Source: Deltaproteobacteria bacterium
GTDB lineage: Bacteria > Myxococcota_A > Polyangia > Nannocystales > Nannocystaceae
Assembly (NCBI GenBank): GCA_016709225.1
Contig: JADJEE010000001.1
Span: forward strand, 2,418,001 to 2,482,000
Length of the DNA: 64,000 bases
Direction of reading: 5' to 3'
Part shown: positions 36,122 through 46,187 of the stretch, one piece after another
How positions within the stretch are numbered: position 1 is the stretch's first letter
Layout of the letters: each line of letters opens with the position of its first letter
Translations under genes and position numbers: made by a program
Notes under the pieces: model-generated
Told to the model about the DNA's origin: nothing
The model's database searches: none
What the model saw: only the letters and a program-made list of their open reading frames with translations

Positions 36122-38038
36122 CTACTCGCGCGTGAGGTACGGGTAGCTCTGCAGCAGCCCCAGCGCCCACGACTCGCCCAGCGTGGTCTCGGCCACGCGG
36201 TGACGGTTGCGGACCTCGTGCAGCATGCTCTCGACGTCGAAGCCCATCGCGGCCAGCGCGTCTTCGTTGGTCGCGCCGATCTTCACGTCGAGGAAGACGT
36301 TGTTGTAGGGGATGCGCTCGACCCCCGGCAGCGCCGGCGGATCGATCGAGCTGCGCACGACGATCTCGTGCGTGCGCGAGAACAGGTTGTGATCGTTGGC
36401 GAGGCTGTCCTGGTAGGCCCCGGTCATGAAGAAGCCCAGGTAGTAGCGCTCGGCCTTGTCGCTGGGCTCGTGCAACGGCAAGAACCGCAGGTTCTCGTCG
36501 GGATGCGCGAAGGTGTTCACGCAGCCGTCGCTGTCACAGGTGATGTCGACGATCTGCGTCATCAGGGTCGGACGCTCGCCGTGGCGCGACAGCGGCGCGG
36601 CCGGGAACACGTGATCGATGCTCCACGCGTCGGGCAGCGACTGGAAGATCGAGAAGTTCGCCAGGTACTTGTGCTGCGCGGTCGAGATGTACTCGGTGAT
36701 CTCCTCGGACGGCCGCGACAGCGACTCGAGGATCTTGGTGGTCTTGATGCGCACGCGCTGGAACAGGCCCTCGGCGCTGGCGCGGTCCTCGATGGTCAGG
36801 TAGCCGGTCGAGAACAGCTCGAGCGCCTCGTCGCGGAGATCGATCGCGTCGTGGAAGTACTCCTCGTAGTTCTTCGCCGTGATGTGCTCGAGGGTGTCGC
36901 GCAGGGCGTCGATCAGGCGGTGCTCGTCCTCGTGCTTGTCGGGGATCTGCAGCAGCTCGCCCTGGACCTCGCGCAGGTCGGTGATGCACAGCGCGTGGTT
37001 GGCGACCAGCGCACGGCCGCTCTCGGTGACGATGGTCGGTGGCTTGGCCTCGGTCTCCTCGATCACCGCCGAGACCTCGAACACCACCTGGCTGGCGTAC
37101 TCCTCGATGGTGTAGTTGGCCGACGATGGGTACGAGGTGCGGCTGCCGTCGTAGTCGACGCCGAGACCACCGCCCAGGTCGAGGTAGCGCAGCTGCGGCG
37201 CGTAGGCCTGCAGCGCGGAGTACAGCCGCGCGCCCTCGCGGACGGCCTGCTTGATGCGCTTGATGCGGGTGATCTGCGAGCCGATGTGGAAGTGCAGCAG
37301 CACCAGGTGGTGCACCAGGTCGCACTCCTTCAGGCGCCGCACGACCTCGAGGATCTCGTTGGTGGTGAGGCCGAACTTCGAGGTCTCGCCGCCCGAGCCC
37401 TGCCAGCGGCCGCTGCCCTTGGTGTAGAGCTTGGCGCGCACGCCCAGATCGGGCCGCGTGCGCCAGTTGTGCTCGCGGCCGACCTCGCCGAAGCGCACGA
37501 CCTCGCGGATGGATTCGATGATGACGACCACGTGATGGCCCAGCTCGGCCGCGTGGTAGGCCATGCGCATGAACTCGCGGTCCTTGAAGCCGTTGATGAG
37601 CAGCGGCGCGGTCGGATGGGGCTCGCGCGCCATCGCCATCAGCAGCTCGGGCTTGCTGCCGGCCTCGAGCCCGTAGCCGAGCTCCTTCGGGGCCGACAGC
37701 ACCGCCTCGATGACCGCGCGGCGCTGGTTGACCTTGACCGGGAACACGCCGGTGTAGTCGCCGACGAACGCGTTCTCCTTGATCGACGCGTCGAAGGCCT
37801 TCTTCAGGCGCTCCATCTGGCCGTGGATCATGCTCGGGAAGCGCACCACGAACGGCGTCCGGATGCCGCGCTTCTCGAGGAACATCGCCATCTCGTGGAG
37901 GTCGACCGGCGGCAGGCTCGGCGCCTTGTAGAGCAGGTGCCCCGCGTCGTTGACCCCGACGTTCTCCGCGCCCCAGCGGTCGACGCCGTAGCGCTTGAGC
38001 GAGTTCTCCATCGCGTACGTGACCGAGGGCGTGTCCAC
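36122..38038 (-). CDS. speA: Biosynthetic arginine decarboxylase
   Basis: 638 residues from GTG at 38038 (ATG at 38011 is in frame), close to the usual ~630-660. PLP-binding GDYTGVFPVKVNQRRAVIEA (Lys in VKVNQ), GYGLEAGSKPELLMAMA, GETSKFGL, LHFHIGSQITRI, LDLGGGLGVDYDGS and the C-terminal VDITCDSDGCV with the catalytic Cys. Converts arginine to agmatine, the first step of putrescine/spermidine synthesis. No speB is adjacent. Converges with the kinase gene, 17 bases between stops. Confidence 0.93.
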   Translation of the reverse strand: MDTPSVTYAMENSLKRYGVDRWGAENVGVNDAGHLLYKAPSLPPVDLHEMAMFLEKRGIRTPFVVRFPSMIHGQMERLKKAFDASIKENAFVGDYTGVFPVKVNQRRAVIEAVLSAPKELGYGLEAGSKPELLMAMAREPHPTAPLLINGFKDREFMRMAYHAAELGHHVVVIIESIREVVRFGEVGREHNWRTRPDLGVRAKLYTKGSGRWQGSGGETSKFGLTTNEILEVVRRLKECDLVHHLVLLHFHIGSQITRIKRIKQAVREGARLYSALQAYAPQLRYLDLGGGLGVDYDGSRTSYPSSANYTIEEYASQVVFEVSAVIEETEAKPPTIVTESGRALVANHALCITDLREVQGELLQIPDKHEDEHRLIDALRDTLEHITAKNYEEYFHDAIDLRDEALELFSTGYLTIEDRASAEGLFQRVRIKTTKILESLSRPSEEITEYISTAQHKYLANFSIFQSLPDAWSIDHVFPAAPLSRHGERPTLMTQIVDITCDSDGCVNTFAHPDENLRFLPLHEPSDKAERYYLGFFMTGAYQDSLANDHNLFSRTHEIVVRSSIDPPALPGVERIPYNNVFLDVKIGATNEDALAAMGFDVESMLHEVRNRHRVAETTLGESWALGLLQSYPYLTRE

Positions 38039-38163
38039 GGCAGCTAGGTACCCCCCGCGGGCGTCGCGACGCAAGCCCGAAACGAAGGCGGCGCAGGCCG
38101 CGGGCGCACGGCCCCAATGCGGGACCGTCGGTTGGCACCGCGATTGCTCGATGCCGATGTGAC

Positions 38164-38820
38164 GTGCTCGCCACACTCACCGCCCTGCTCGTCGCGATCG
38201 GCCCCGCAGCGCCGGCCACCGCCGCGCCCGCCCTCGATCCCCACGAACGCATCGCGCCGGTGGAGCCCCGCACTGCGCCACCGCTCCAGATCCTCCGCCG
38301 CGGCAAGCTGCACACGATCGCGGTGTTCGATGACGCTGGGCGTCTGCGCCATGACGCCCTCGCCGAGCTGCGCGCGCTGATGACCGACCCCCGCAGCGGC
38401 GTCGACCACCCGACCCACTGGCGGCTGGCGACGCTGCTGGTGGCCGTGCAAGCCCACTGGCCCGAGTCGACCATCGAGATCGTGTCGGGCTATCGCCACG
38501 TCAGCCGTCACACCGCGCGCAGCAACCACACCCGCGGGCGCGCGGCCGACATCCGCGTGTCGGGGGTCGGCAAGCGGCGGCTGTTCGAGGTCCTGCGGGG
38601 CTCGTTCGCCGAGGTCGGCGTCGGCTACTACCCCAACGGCACCTTCGTGCACCTCGACGTTCGCGATCGCGCGACCCTGTGGGTCGACTACTCGGGCGCC
38701 GACCAGGTGCCGTGCTACAGCCGCACGCCGCAGGCGGACCTCGACGACGGCACCGCCGAGCGCACCAGCTACGAGGCCGCGGTCGCGCGGGGCTGCCGAC
38801 TCGCCGGCGGCGAGGGCTGA
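38164..38820 (+). CDS. DUF882/YcbK-like peptidoglycan peptidase (M15 fold)
   Basis: 218 residues from GTG with a signal peptide (MLATLTALLVAIGPAAPATA). The zinc-peptidase pattern is clear: VSGYRHVSRHTARSNHTRGR (His and Ser-x-His) followed by AADIRVSGVG (Asp ligand) and TFVHLDVRD (final His). YcbK/MepK-type proteins cut peptidoglycan cross-links in the periplasm. Diverges from speA; 125 bases between. Confidence 0.8.
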   Translation: MLATLTALLVAIGPAAPATAAPALDPHERIAPVEPRTAPPLQILRRGKLHTIAVFDDAGRLRHDALAELRALMTDPRSGVDHPTHWRLATLLVAVQAHWPESTIEIVSGYRHVSRHTARSNHTRGRAADIRVSGVGKRRLFEVLRGSFAEVGVGYYPNGTFVHLDVRDRATLWVDYSGADQVPCYSRTPQADLDDGTAERTSYEAAVARGCRLAGGEG

Positions 38821-38978
38821 CGCCGCCGCCCGTGCGTGAGCTGCAGTACGTCGCGCGTGGGACCAGGGCTTGGCCGGCGCGTCGACGCACGCCGTCGCTT
38901 TCGCCGAATGGTCGCAAGGTGGCGGCCCGATCCCCTACGATCGAGGGGCGCGCGTGGACTGCCGCGCGCAACGCCCCC

Positions 38979-39782
38979 ATGCGCTCGCCTTGCCCGTCAT
39001 TCCTCTTCGCGCTCGCCCTCGGGGCGGTGCTGCTGCCCACCGCCGCGTCGGCGACCAGCTCCGGCTCCTCGGGCGGCTCGAGCTCCGGCGGTGCGAGCAA
39101 CGGCTCGACCGGTGGGAGCGAGACCGCCGGCGCGTCGTCCTCGGGCAGCGCGAGCGACAGCGGCAGCTCGACCGGCAGTGACGGCACGAGCGGCGGCTCG
39201 ACCGACACCGGCAGCACCGGCGGCCAGGCGGGCACGAGCACCGGCGCGCAGGACAGCGGCGGCCCCGACGACGGCGCCTGTGGCTGCCCCACCGGCGACG
39301 ACGCGGTCACGTTCGCATCGCCGGCCGACGGCGCCGAGCTGGCCGCACCGTTCGAGGTCGTGGTCGAGGCGGTGCCGCGCTGCAGCTGCGACGATTGCAG
39401 CTGCGCCGCGCAGGACGTGATGTTCGTGCAGCTGTTCGTCGACACCGTCGCGTGGGGCGAGGTCTGCACCGCATCGCTGTGCACGTGGGAGGTCACCGGC
39501 ACCGAGGGCAACCACGGGCTGCGGGCGTTCGCGATCTATCCCGACGGCGACGCCGGCAAGAACCTCGACGTGCGCATCACCAGCGTCGCGATGGGCACCG
39601 GCGACGACGGCCTCGCGACCACCGTCACGACCACCGCGGCGGCCGATGGCAGCACCGGCAGCGCAGGTGCGACCGGCGAGACGCCGCGTGGATGCGGCTG
39701 CACCGCGAGCCCGCGCCCCGAGCACGGCGCACTCGCGCTGCTGTGGGCCGTGCTGTTGCGTCGACGTCGACGACGCGACTAG
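38979..39782 (+). CDS. Secreted MYXO-CTERM-type protein, Gly/Ser-rich
   Basis: 267 residues from ATG at 38979. Signal peptide SFLFALALGAVLLPTAASA, then ~85 residues of Ser/Gly/Thr, then one domain (VTFASPADGAELAAPFEVVV, CSCDDCSCAAQDVMFVQLFV, HGLRAFAIYPDGDAG) that looks like an Ig-like/big-like fold with five Cys. The end TPRGCGCTASPRPEHGALAL plus LLWAVLLRRRRRRD is the MYXO-CTERM sorting pattern (Cys motif, membrane helix, Arg cluster) that directs proteins to the myxobacterial surface. Function unknown. Confidence 0.78.
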   Translation: MRSPCPSFLFALALGAVLLPTAASATSSGSSGGSSSGGASNGSTGGSETAGASSSGSASDSGSSTGSDGTSGGSTDTGSTGGQAGTSTGAQDSGGPDDGACGCPTGDDAVTFASPADGAELAAPFEVVVEAVPRCSCDDCSCAAQDVMFVQLFVDTVAWGEVCTASLCTWEVTGTEGNHGLRAFAIYPDGDAGKNLDVRITSVAMGTGDDGLATTVTTTAAADGSTGSAGATGETPRGCGCTASPRPEHGALALLWAVLLRRRRRRD

Positions 39783-39806
39783 CCGCCACGCCGCGCACGC
39801 CCGCGG

Positions 39807-39815
39807 TGCTATGCT
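39807..39815 (+). promoter_or_regulatory. Extended -10 like element (TGCTATGCT)
   Basis: TGCTATGCT at 39807-39815, 69 bases before the EttA ATG, fits an extended -10 box. No strong -35 is seen. It is one of several TGCTA boxes upstream of genes in this window. Confidence 0.4.
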
Positions 39816-39884
39816 CGCGCCCCCCGAGCCGCGGTCGCGTCACGCGACCACAGGCCGCGAGGGCACGAGCACGAGCAGCATCCC

Positions 39885-41564
<1,680 letters not shown>

Positions 41565-41622
41565 CCCCGTCGATCGGGCGCGGCCACCGGCCGGCCCGCA
41601 CGGCGCGGGTCGGTCGCCGGCG

Positions 41623-41631
41623 TGCTAGCAT
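41623..41631 (+). promoter_or_regulatory. Extended -10 like element (TGCTAGCAT) next to a start codon
   Basis: TGCTAGCAT ends six bases before the ATG at 41638. If used, transcription would begin at or beside the start codon (leaderless message). The gene lacks an upstream Shine-Dalgarno site. Confidence 0.4.
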
Positions 41632-41637
41632 CTCGCC

Positions 41638-42147
41638 ATGTTCCGCGTACGCGTTCCCGCAGCCGCGCTGGTCCGATGCCTGCCCACCGCCGCGTGGCTG
41701 CTCGCCTTGGGCGTCGCGGGCACGGCCCAGGCCGATATCATCTCCGACGAGGAGGCCGGCTGCCGCGGCAAGAACGAAGGCGACGCCTGTGAGGCGGCCG
41801 GCAAGGCCGGCACGTGCGCGAAGTCGACGTGCGGACGCAACGACTACAGCGCCGGGCCACCGCCGAAGCCGGTGAGCGTCGAGTGTCTGCTCTGCCAGGT
41901 CGGCGGCGCGGCCAAGGACGCCGCACCGTCGCCCGACACGCCCGCAAAGACCGACACCCCCGCGAAGACCGACACCCCCGCGAAGACCGACACCCCCGCG
42001 AAGACCGACACCCCCGCGAAGACCGACACCCCCAAGGGCTGCTCGAGCGGCGGCGTCGACGACGGTCCGTGGCTGCTGGTGTCGGTGCTCGCCGGCTTGG
42101 GCTTGGTCGGCCTCGCGCGCCGCCGCCCGAGTGGCACACGCGCGTAG
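41638..42147 (+). CDS. Small MYXO-CTERM-type secreted protein with DTPAKT repeats
   Basis: 169 residues. Signal peptide ending LALGVAGTAQA, a Cys-rich segment (DEEAGCRGKNEGDACEAAGK, GTCAKSTCGRND, VECLLCQVGG), five DTPAKT hexapeptide repeats, then GCSSGGVDDGPWLLVSVLAG and LARRRPSG, the MYXO-CTERM layout of Cys motif, helix and Arg cluster. The repeats form a flexible, charged stalk. Presumed surface-anchored; role unknown. Confidence 0.75.
   Translation: MFRVRVPAAALVRCLPTAAWLLALGVAGTAQADIISDEEAGCRGKNEGDACEAAGKAGTCAKSTCGRNDYSAGPPPKPVSVECLLCQVGGAAKDAAPSPDTPAKTDTPAKTDTPAKTDTPAKTDTPAKTDTPKGCSSGGVDDGPWLLVSVLAGLGLVGLARRRPSGTRA
41935..42036 (+). repeat. 18-bp tandem repeat (five full units)
   Basis: Units of GACACCCCCGCGAAGACC starting at 41935, 41953, 41971, 41989 and 42007 (the first with two changes), then a partial unit. 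They code for DTPAKT in the stalk of the MYXO-CTERM protein. Near-identity of copies suggests recent slippage or expansion. Confidence 0.9.
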
Positions 42148-42535
42148 GTGCCCCACGACCCAGGCCGACGCACTGCTGCGCACGCTGCTGGTCGAGATGC
42201 CGATCGGCATCGCGTGTCTGTGGCTCGCCACCCGCACGAACGCGTGGGGGCGTCGCGACGACGAGCCGCCCCCGGCGGCGTGGCGGGTGTGCGTGATGGC
42301 CTTCGCGGTGAGCCTCGTCACCCATCCGTTCGCCTGGTGGAGCAACCGTGGGCTCGCGCCGCTGCTGCCGTTCGCCACCCGCGCCGCACTCGTGGAGTCG
42401 GCGGTGGTGATCGTCGAGGCCGTGCTGCTGCGGGGTGCGCTGCGGCTGCGGTGGCGCGCCGCGATCGTGACCTCGCTGGCGATGAACGTCGCGTCGTTCG
42501 GCTATGGCGTGTGGCTGATGCTGCGCGCCCACTGA
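42131..42535 (+). CDS. Small inner-membrane protein
   Basis: 134 residues from GTG at 42131, overlapping the previous gene by 17 bases; an ATG near 42198 is a possible shorter start. About three or four hydrophobic helices (LLVEMPIGIACLWLA, WRVCVMAFAVSLVTHPFAWW, ALVESAVVIVEAVLL, IVTSLAMNVASFGYGVWLML). Conserved-looking THPFAWW. Its last 34 bases overlap the end of the converging membrane-protein gene. No family recognised. Confidence 0.55.
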   Translation: MAHARRCPTTQADALLRTLLVEMPIGIACLWLATRTNAWGRRDDEPPPAAWRVCVMAFAVSLVTHPFAWWSNRGLAPLLPFATRAALVESAVVIVEAVLLRGALRLRWRAAIVTSLAMNVASFGYGVWLMLRAH

Positions 42536-43542
42536 GGCCAGAACGCGTCGAGCGCGAGCAGCAGCGCGGGGAACTCCGCCCACGCGTGCACGCCGGCGAG
42601 CGTGCCGTACCACGCGCGTGCGCCGACGAAATCGACCGCGTACGCGAGCGCGACCACGAGCCCGACACCGACCAGCGTCGCGACCACGCGACCGTCGACG
42701 CGCTGTGCGGCCGGTGCGTGCGACGGCAGCACGCACAGCACGAAGAGATAGTGCGCGCACTGCAGGTAGGCGCACGCGCAGAACACATGCATCGCCAGCG
42801 CTGGGTGCTCGAGCGGCGGTGGGCCCCAGAAGGCGGAGAACTGCTCGAACAGCGGGCCGGTGGGCAGCACGCTCGCCTCGGGTGCGGCGAGGCCCTGCAG
42901 CAGCGCGAACGGCAGGCCGGTCGCGATCAGCAACGGCACCGCGACGAAGACGATCGCACCGCCCCATGCGACCTGCCGCCACCGGGCCGGCTCGGTGGTC
43001 GCCGCGACCAGTGGCCACGGCGTCAGGTTGTGCAGCACCGCCAGCACCAGCAGCGTCGCGATGGGCGACACGAACAGCACGCATGACACCAGCGCGGCCG
43101 CGACCGCGACGGTGACGATCGCGTGGGCACCACGACGCCGCAGCGCGCGGGGAACGAGCACCAACACCGACGCGCAGCCAGCGAGCAGCTCGAGGCGCGA
43201 CGCGAGCGCACGGGTGATCCAGCCCGCCGTCGCGGCGCAGCGGGCCGCGAACACAAACGCCAGCGCGAGCACCACCAGCCGCAGCGCCGCGGCACCAAGC
43301 ACCCGCCGGTAGCGCACGTCGAGCACCCGCAGCTCGACCAGGACGTGGGCGAGGCCGAGGCTCGCCAGCGTCACCGAGTAGACCAGCAACGGATACGCCA
43401 CGGCGGCGATCGCCGCGACGCCGAGCAGCGTCGCGAGCACCCACGGCGACGCGCGCGTGGGTGATGACGACCGCCGACGCGCGATCACGTGCGATGGCTC
43501 GACCCCGCCGGCCCCACGCGGGCTCGAACCACCAACATCCAC
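42502..43542 (-). CDS. Polytopic membrane protein of unknown function
   Basis: About 346 residues from GTG at 43542 (GTG at 43488 is an equally possible start, 328 residues). Eight to ten hydrophobic helices with His-containing motifs inside them (LASLGLAHVLVELRVLDVRY, VLAVLHNLTPWPLVAATTEP, HPALAMHVFCACAYLQCAHY). Clustered membrane His residues recall Brp/Blh-type carotenoid oxygenases or heme/metal membrane proteins, but the match is weak and I do not assign it. It overlaps the converging small membrane protein by 34 bases. Confidence 0.62.
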   Translation of the reverse strand: MDVGGSSPRGAGGVEPSHVIARRRSSSPTRASPWVLATLLGVAAIAAVAYPLLVYSVTLASLGLAHVLVELRVLDVRYRRVLGAAALRLVVLALAFVFAARCAATAGWITRALASRLELLAGCASVLVLVPRALRRRGAHAIVTVAVAAALVSCVLFVSPIATLLVLAVLHNLTPWPLVAATTEPARWRQVAWGGAIVFVAVPLLIATGLPFALLQGLAAPEASVLPTGPLFEQFSAFWGPPPLEHPALAMHVFCACAYLQCAHYLFVLCVLPSHAPAAQRVDGRVVATLVGVGLVVALAYAVDFVGARAWYGTLAGVHAWAEFPALLLALDAFWPQWARSISHTP

Positions 43543-43639
43543 GCGCGTGGCAGTGTAGCGCACGCAGCACGGCGTACGCACGCGGCACCCCGCGATGCCA
43601 CGGTTGACATCCTCCGCGACGAGGGCGCGAAATGCCCCC

Positions 43640-44707
43640 ATGCGCCTGGCCTCGATGCTCGCCGTGCCCCCGCTCCTGCTGCTGCCGACCCTCGCCTTCG
43701 CGGCGCCGGTGTGGGTCGGTGACTTCGAGACCAACGACCTCTCGCAGTTCGATGGTCTGCTCAACGCCAACGTCAACGGCGTCGATTACATCACCGTCGT
43801 GCAGGACGTGGTGGCGCAGGGACAGTACGCGGCGCGCATCGAGCTGCACGACGACGCGATCTGGCCCAACAACGGGCTGCGCCGGGTCGAGCTGCACCAC
43901 ACGCCGGCGCGCGGTCGCACCGACGAGGGCGCGCAGACATGGTTCGCATGGAGCTTCTACCTCCCCGAGACCCTGAGCGCCGACGTCGATCAGAGCATCG
44001 GCTACTGGGAGACCGCCGCGAGCTACCACCAGCTGCTGGTATGGAACATCACCGGCGAGCAGGTGACCTTCGCGACCCGCTACCCCGACTACGTCGAGCA
44101 CTGGCAGGCCGACGTGGCGACCGCCGGCAGCTGGCACCGCGTCGCCATCCACCTGGCGTGGTCGCAGGATCCCGAGCTCGGCGCGGTCGACGTGTGGTTC
44201 GACGGCGAGCAGGTCGTGACCGCGGCCGCGGTCGCCACGCTCGCCGACACCAACGCCGCGTTCACGCAGCTCGGACTCCTGCGCGGCAACTTCGACTTCG
44301 ACGACGTCCCGGTCATCTACATCGATGACGCCGTGGAGGGCGACAGCTACGAGGACGTCCACCCCGAGCTGACGCCCGCAGGCGGCGAGAGCAGCTCGGG
44401 CGGCAGCGACTCGGCCGGCGACGGCAGCACCACCGGCGGCGGCAGCACGGGCGGTGGCAACGGCGACGCCGGCGGCAGCGGCTCCGCCAGCGCCACCGGA
44501 GCGAGCGCCAGCGCGAGCGCGAGCGCGGGCGAGACCGGCGCGACGACGACCGAAAGCGGCAGCGGCGGCGACAGCAGCGGTGGTGCGGCGGCCGACGGCG
44601 ATGGCAGCGGTGGCTGCGGCTGCAGCTCCCAAGCGCCCGGCGGCGCGGCCGGTTGGCTCGTGGTCGCCGTGCTCGGTGCCGGTGCGCGGCGACGTCGCCG
44701 TCGCTGA
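43640..44707 (+). CDS. Secreted polysaccharide-lyase-like protein with MYXO-CTERM anchor
   Basis: 355 residues from ATG at 43640. Signal MLAVPPLLLLPTLAFA. The catalytic-like domain (about 22-235: WVGDFETNDLSQFDGLLNAN, GLRRVELHHTPARGRTDEGA, WFAWSFYLPETLSADVDQSI, SWHRVAIHLAWSQDPELGAV, VWFDGEQVV) resembles the jelly-roll of heparin/alginate-lyase-like proteins (polysaccharide lyase, PF14099 type). Then ~90 residues of Gly/Ser/Ala/Thr and the MYXO-CTERM end GGCGCSSQAPGGAAGWLVVA plus Arg cluster. Probably a cell-surface polysaccharide-binding or -cleaving enzyme. Confidence 0.75.
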   Translation: MRLASMLAVPPLLLLPTLAFAAPVWVGDFETNDLSQFDGLLNANVNGVDYITVVQDVVAQGQYAARIELHDDAIWPNNGLRRVELHHTPARGRTDEGAQTWFAWSFYLPETLSADVDQSIGYWETAASYHQLLVWNITGEQVTFATRYPDYVEHWQADVATAGSWHRVAIHLAWSQDPELGAVDVWFDGEQVVTAAAVATLADTNAAFTQLGLLRGNFDFDDVPVIYIDDAVEGDSYEDVHPELTPAGGESSSGGSDSAGDGSTTGGGSTGGGNGDAGGSGSASATGASASASASAGETGATTTESGSGGDSSGGAAADGDGSGGCGCSSQAPGGAAGWLVVAVLGAGARRRRRR

Positions 44708-44821
44708 CGACGAGGGCTGCCCGCGGCGTGATCGCCCGGTGGGGCGCTCGCGCGCGGGCCAAGCATCGCATCGACGTCCGTGGTCGAGCTGGCATCCACG
44801 GTGCAGTGACCGCTGGCAGCG

Positions 44822-45646
44822 ATGCCGCATCCGCACCCACGCTCCGCCCGTGCCCCCGCGCTGCGCTGGATCACGCTCGTCGTGGTGGCGCTGGCGATCG
44901 CCTACAGCAACCTCGTCGATGTGCTCTCGCCGTGGGGCCACGACGTCGGCGAGGTCAGCCGCCGCTACCAGAACCTGTTCACGCCGGCCCCTTACGCGTT
45001 CGCGATCTGGGGGCTCATCTACGGCGCGTTCCTGGTGCACTGCGTGGTCGCGCTGCTGCCGTCGCGGCGCAGCATGGTGATCTACGATCGCCTCGCGTGG
45101 CCGCTGATGATCGGCAACGTCGTGGCCGCGCTGTGGGTGGCCGTGTTCCGCCACGAATGGATGATCGCGAGCGTGGTGCTCATCGCCGTGGCGCTGGTCA
45201 GCGCGGTGGTGATGTTGCGTCGCGCGAGCGCGGCGGTCGAGGCCGGCAAGGCCCGCTTCGCGATCACGATCCCCTTTGCGCTGTTCGCCGGATGGATCTG
45301 CGTGGCCACCATCGCCGACGTCGCCGCCACGCTGGTCGCGTTCGGCTGGCACGGCGGCCCGCTGCGGCCCGCGCAGTGGACGGCCGTGATGCTCGCGGCC
45401 GCCACCGGCATCGGCCTCGCACTCGGCGTCGGCTTCCGACAGTTCCTCGTGCCCGCGGTGGTCGCGTGGGCGGCGGCGGCGATCTGGGTCGCCGATCGCG
45501 ACCTCGATCGCACCGCGATGCTCTCGGCCGCGATCGCGACCGTGGTGTGCACGCTCGCGGCCATCGTGCTCGCGCTGCGCCGCGCGACCTCCCATCGACC
45601 CGCTGCACTGGGGGCGGGCGTGCTCGGCACGCCGCTGCCCCGCTGA
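44822..45646 (+). CDS. TspO/MBR-related (tryptophan-rich sensory) membrane protein
   Basis: 274 residues with about eight membrane helices. The signature NLFTPAPYAFAIWGLIYGAF is typical of bacterial TspO-like 'tryptophan-rich sensory protein' relatives of this longer, duplicated size. TspO proteins bind porphyrins and affect light or stress responses; that role here is inferred from family only. The proline-rich protein gene follows 16 bases later, probably in the same transcript. Confidence 0.7.
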   Translation: MPHPHPRSARAPALRWITLVVVALAIAYSNLVDVLSPWGHDVGEVSRRYQNLFTPAPYAFAIWGLIYGAFLVHCVVALLPSRRSMVIYDRLAWPLMIGNVVAALWVAVFRHEWMIASVVLIAVALVSAVVMLRRASAAVEAGKARFAITIPFALFAGWICVATIADVAATLVAFGWHGGPLRPAQWTAVMLAAATGIGLALGVGFRQFLVPAVVAWAAAAIWVADRDLDRTAMLSAAIATVVCTLAAIVLALRRATSHRPAALGAGVLGTPLPR

Positions 45647-45662
45647 CCCGAGGAGCCCACCG

Positions 45663-45986
45663 ATGCCCGTCACCTTCATCCCGCTCGTCCTCCTACAACT
45701 CGGCCTACAACTCGGCCTACAACTCGGCCTGCAACTCGGCGCCGCGCCGAGCCTGCCGAGCGACGCCCCGCTGGCGCACGCGACCGCTGGCGCGTGCGAT
45801 GCCGCGCTCGCGCCACCGAAGCCAAATCCGAAGCCAGAACCGAAACCAGACCCGAAGCCACAACCGAAACCAGACCCCTCGCCGCAGCCCGACCCGCAGC
45901 CCAAGCCCAACCCCAACCCCACCCCGCCGATGCCGCCCTCGCCGCCTGCACCGCCGCCGCCGACCCCGATGCCGACCCCGCGCTAG
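45663..45986 (+). CDS. Small proline-rich secreted protein with LQLG repeats
   Basis: 107 residues from ATG at 45663, with GAGGAG nine bases upstream. The hydrophobic N-terminus is built of LQLG repeats (four 12-base units) and may be a signal peptide; the C-terminal half is Pro/Lys/Glu/Asp, then Pro/Asn repeats (PKPEPKPDPKPQPKPDP), a stiff extended rod. Its stop codon TAG lies inside the left arm of the long inverted repeat at 45983-46150. No function known. Confidence 0.5.
   Translation: MPVTFIPLVLLQLGLQLGLQLGLQLGAAPSLPSDAPLAHATAGACDAALAPPKPNPKPEPKPDPKPQPKPDPSPQPDPQPKPNPNPTPPMPPSPPAPPPPTPMPTPR
45693..45740 (+). repeat. 12-bp tandem repeat, four copies
   Basis: CTACAACTCGGC repeated three times and a fourth copy with one change (CTGCAACTCGGC), coding for LQLG in the hydrophobic N-terminus of the proline-rich protein. 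Slippage here would change signal-peptide length in steps of four residues. Confidence 0.9.
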
Positions 45987-46150
45987 TACCTCGACACAGG
46001 GATTGTGATGGGTCAGAACGCCGTCATGGCCGCGACTCCGCAAGGCGCCGTGCCGCCGGAATACCGGGCGTATTCCAAGGTGCGGCAACGCAGCGAGGCG
46101 CGGTCAGGGCGGTGTTATGGCCCGTCACAATCCCTGTGTCGAGGTACTAG
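45983..46150 (+). repeat. 168-bp inverted repeat forming a long RNA-like hairpin
   Basis: The outer 26 bases are a perfect inverted repeat (45983-46008 with 46125-46150, starting CTAGTACCTCGACACAGGGA). Pairing continues inward to 46032/46101 with only two mismatches. All five further differences are G-U pairs when the plus strand is transcribed, but A-C mismatches in the minus-strand RNA, so the fold seems selected in the plus-strand RNA. A separate inner hairpin has a perfect 7-bp stem (46058-46064 with 46070-46076, loop CGGGC). The stop codon of the proline-rich gene is inside the left arm. Candidate structured RNA or small mobile repeat. Confidence 0.8.
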
Positions 46151-46187
46151 CCGCCAGCGACCCGCCGGGCGGTGATACCGTCCGGCG

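Noticed and set aside
41935..42036. Regular repeats as a possible CRISPR array
   Set aside because: Repeats are 18 bp with no spacers and lie in frame inside a coding region.
42502..43542. Brp/Blh carotenoid oxygenase
   Set aside because: Membrane His residues are suggestive, but the characteristic motif spacing was not found; left as unknown membrane protein.
41738..45922. 1394-codon minus-strand open frame with Gly/Arg repeats
   Set aside because: Antisense to several genes with signal peptides, repeats and MYXO-CTERM ends; composition is that of a shadow frame.
45676..46088. Minus-strand and alternative-frame ORFs through the LQLG and Pro-Lys repeats
   Set aside because: They translate the same tandem repeats in other frames; only the ATG at 45663 has a ribosome site and a plausible protein.
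45983..46150. Inverted repeat as a simple rho-independent terminator
   Set aside because: Far too long, no U tract after it, and it contains a separate inner hairpin.
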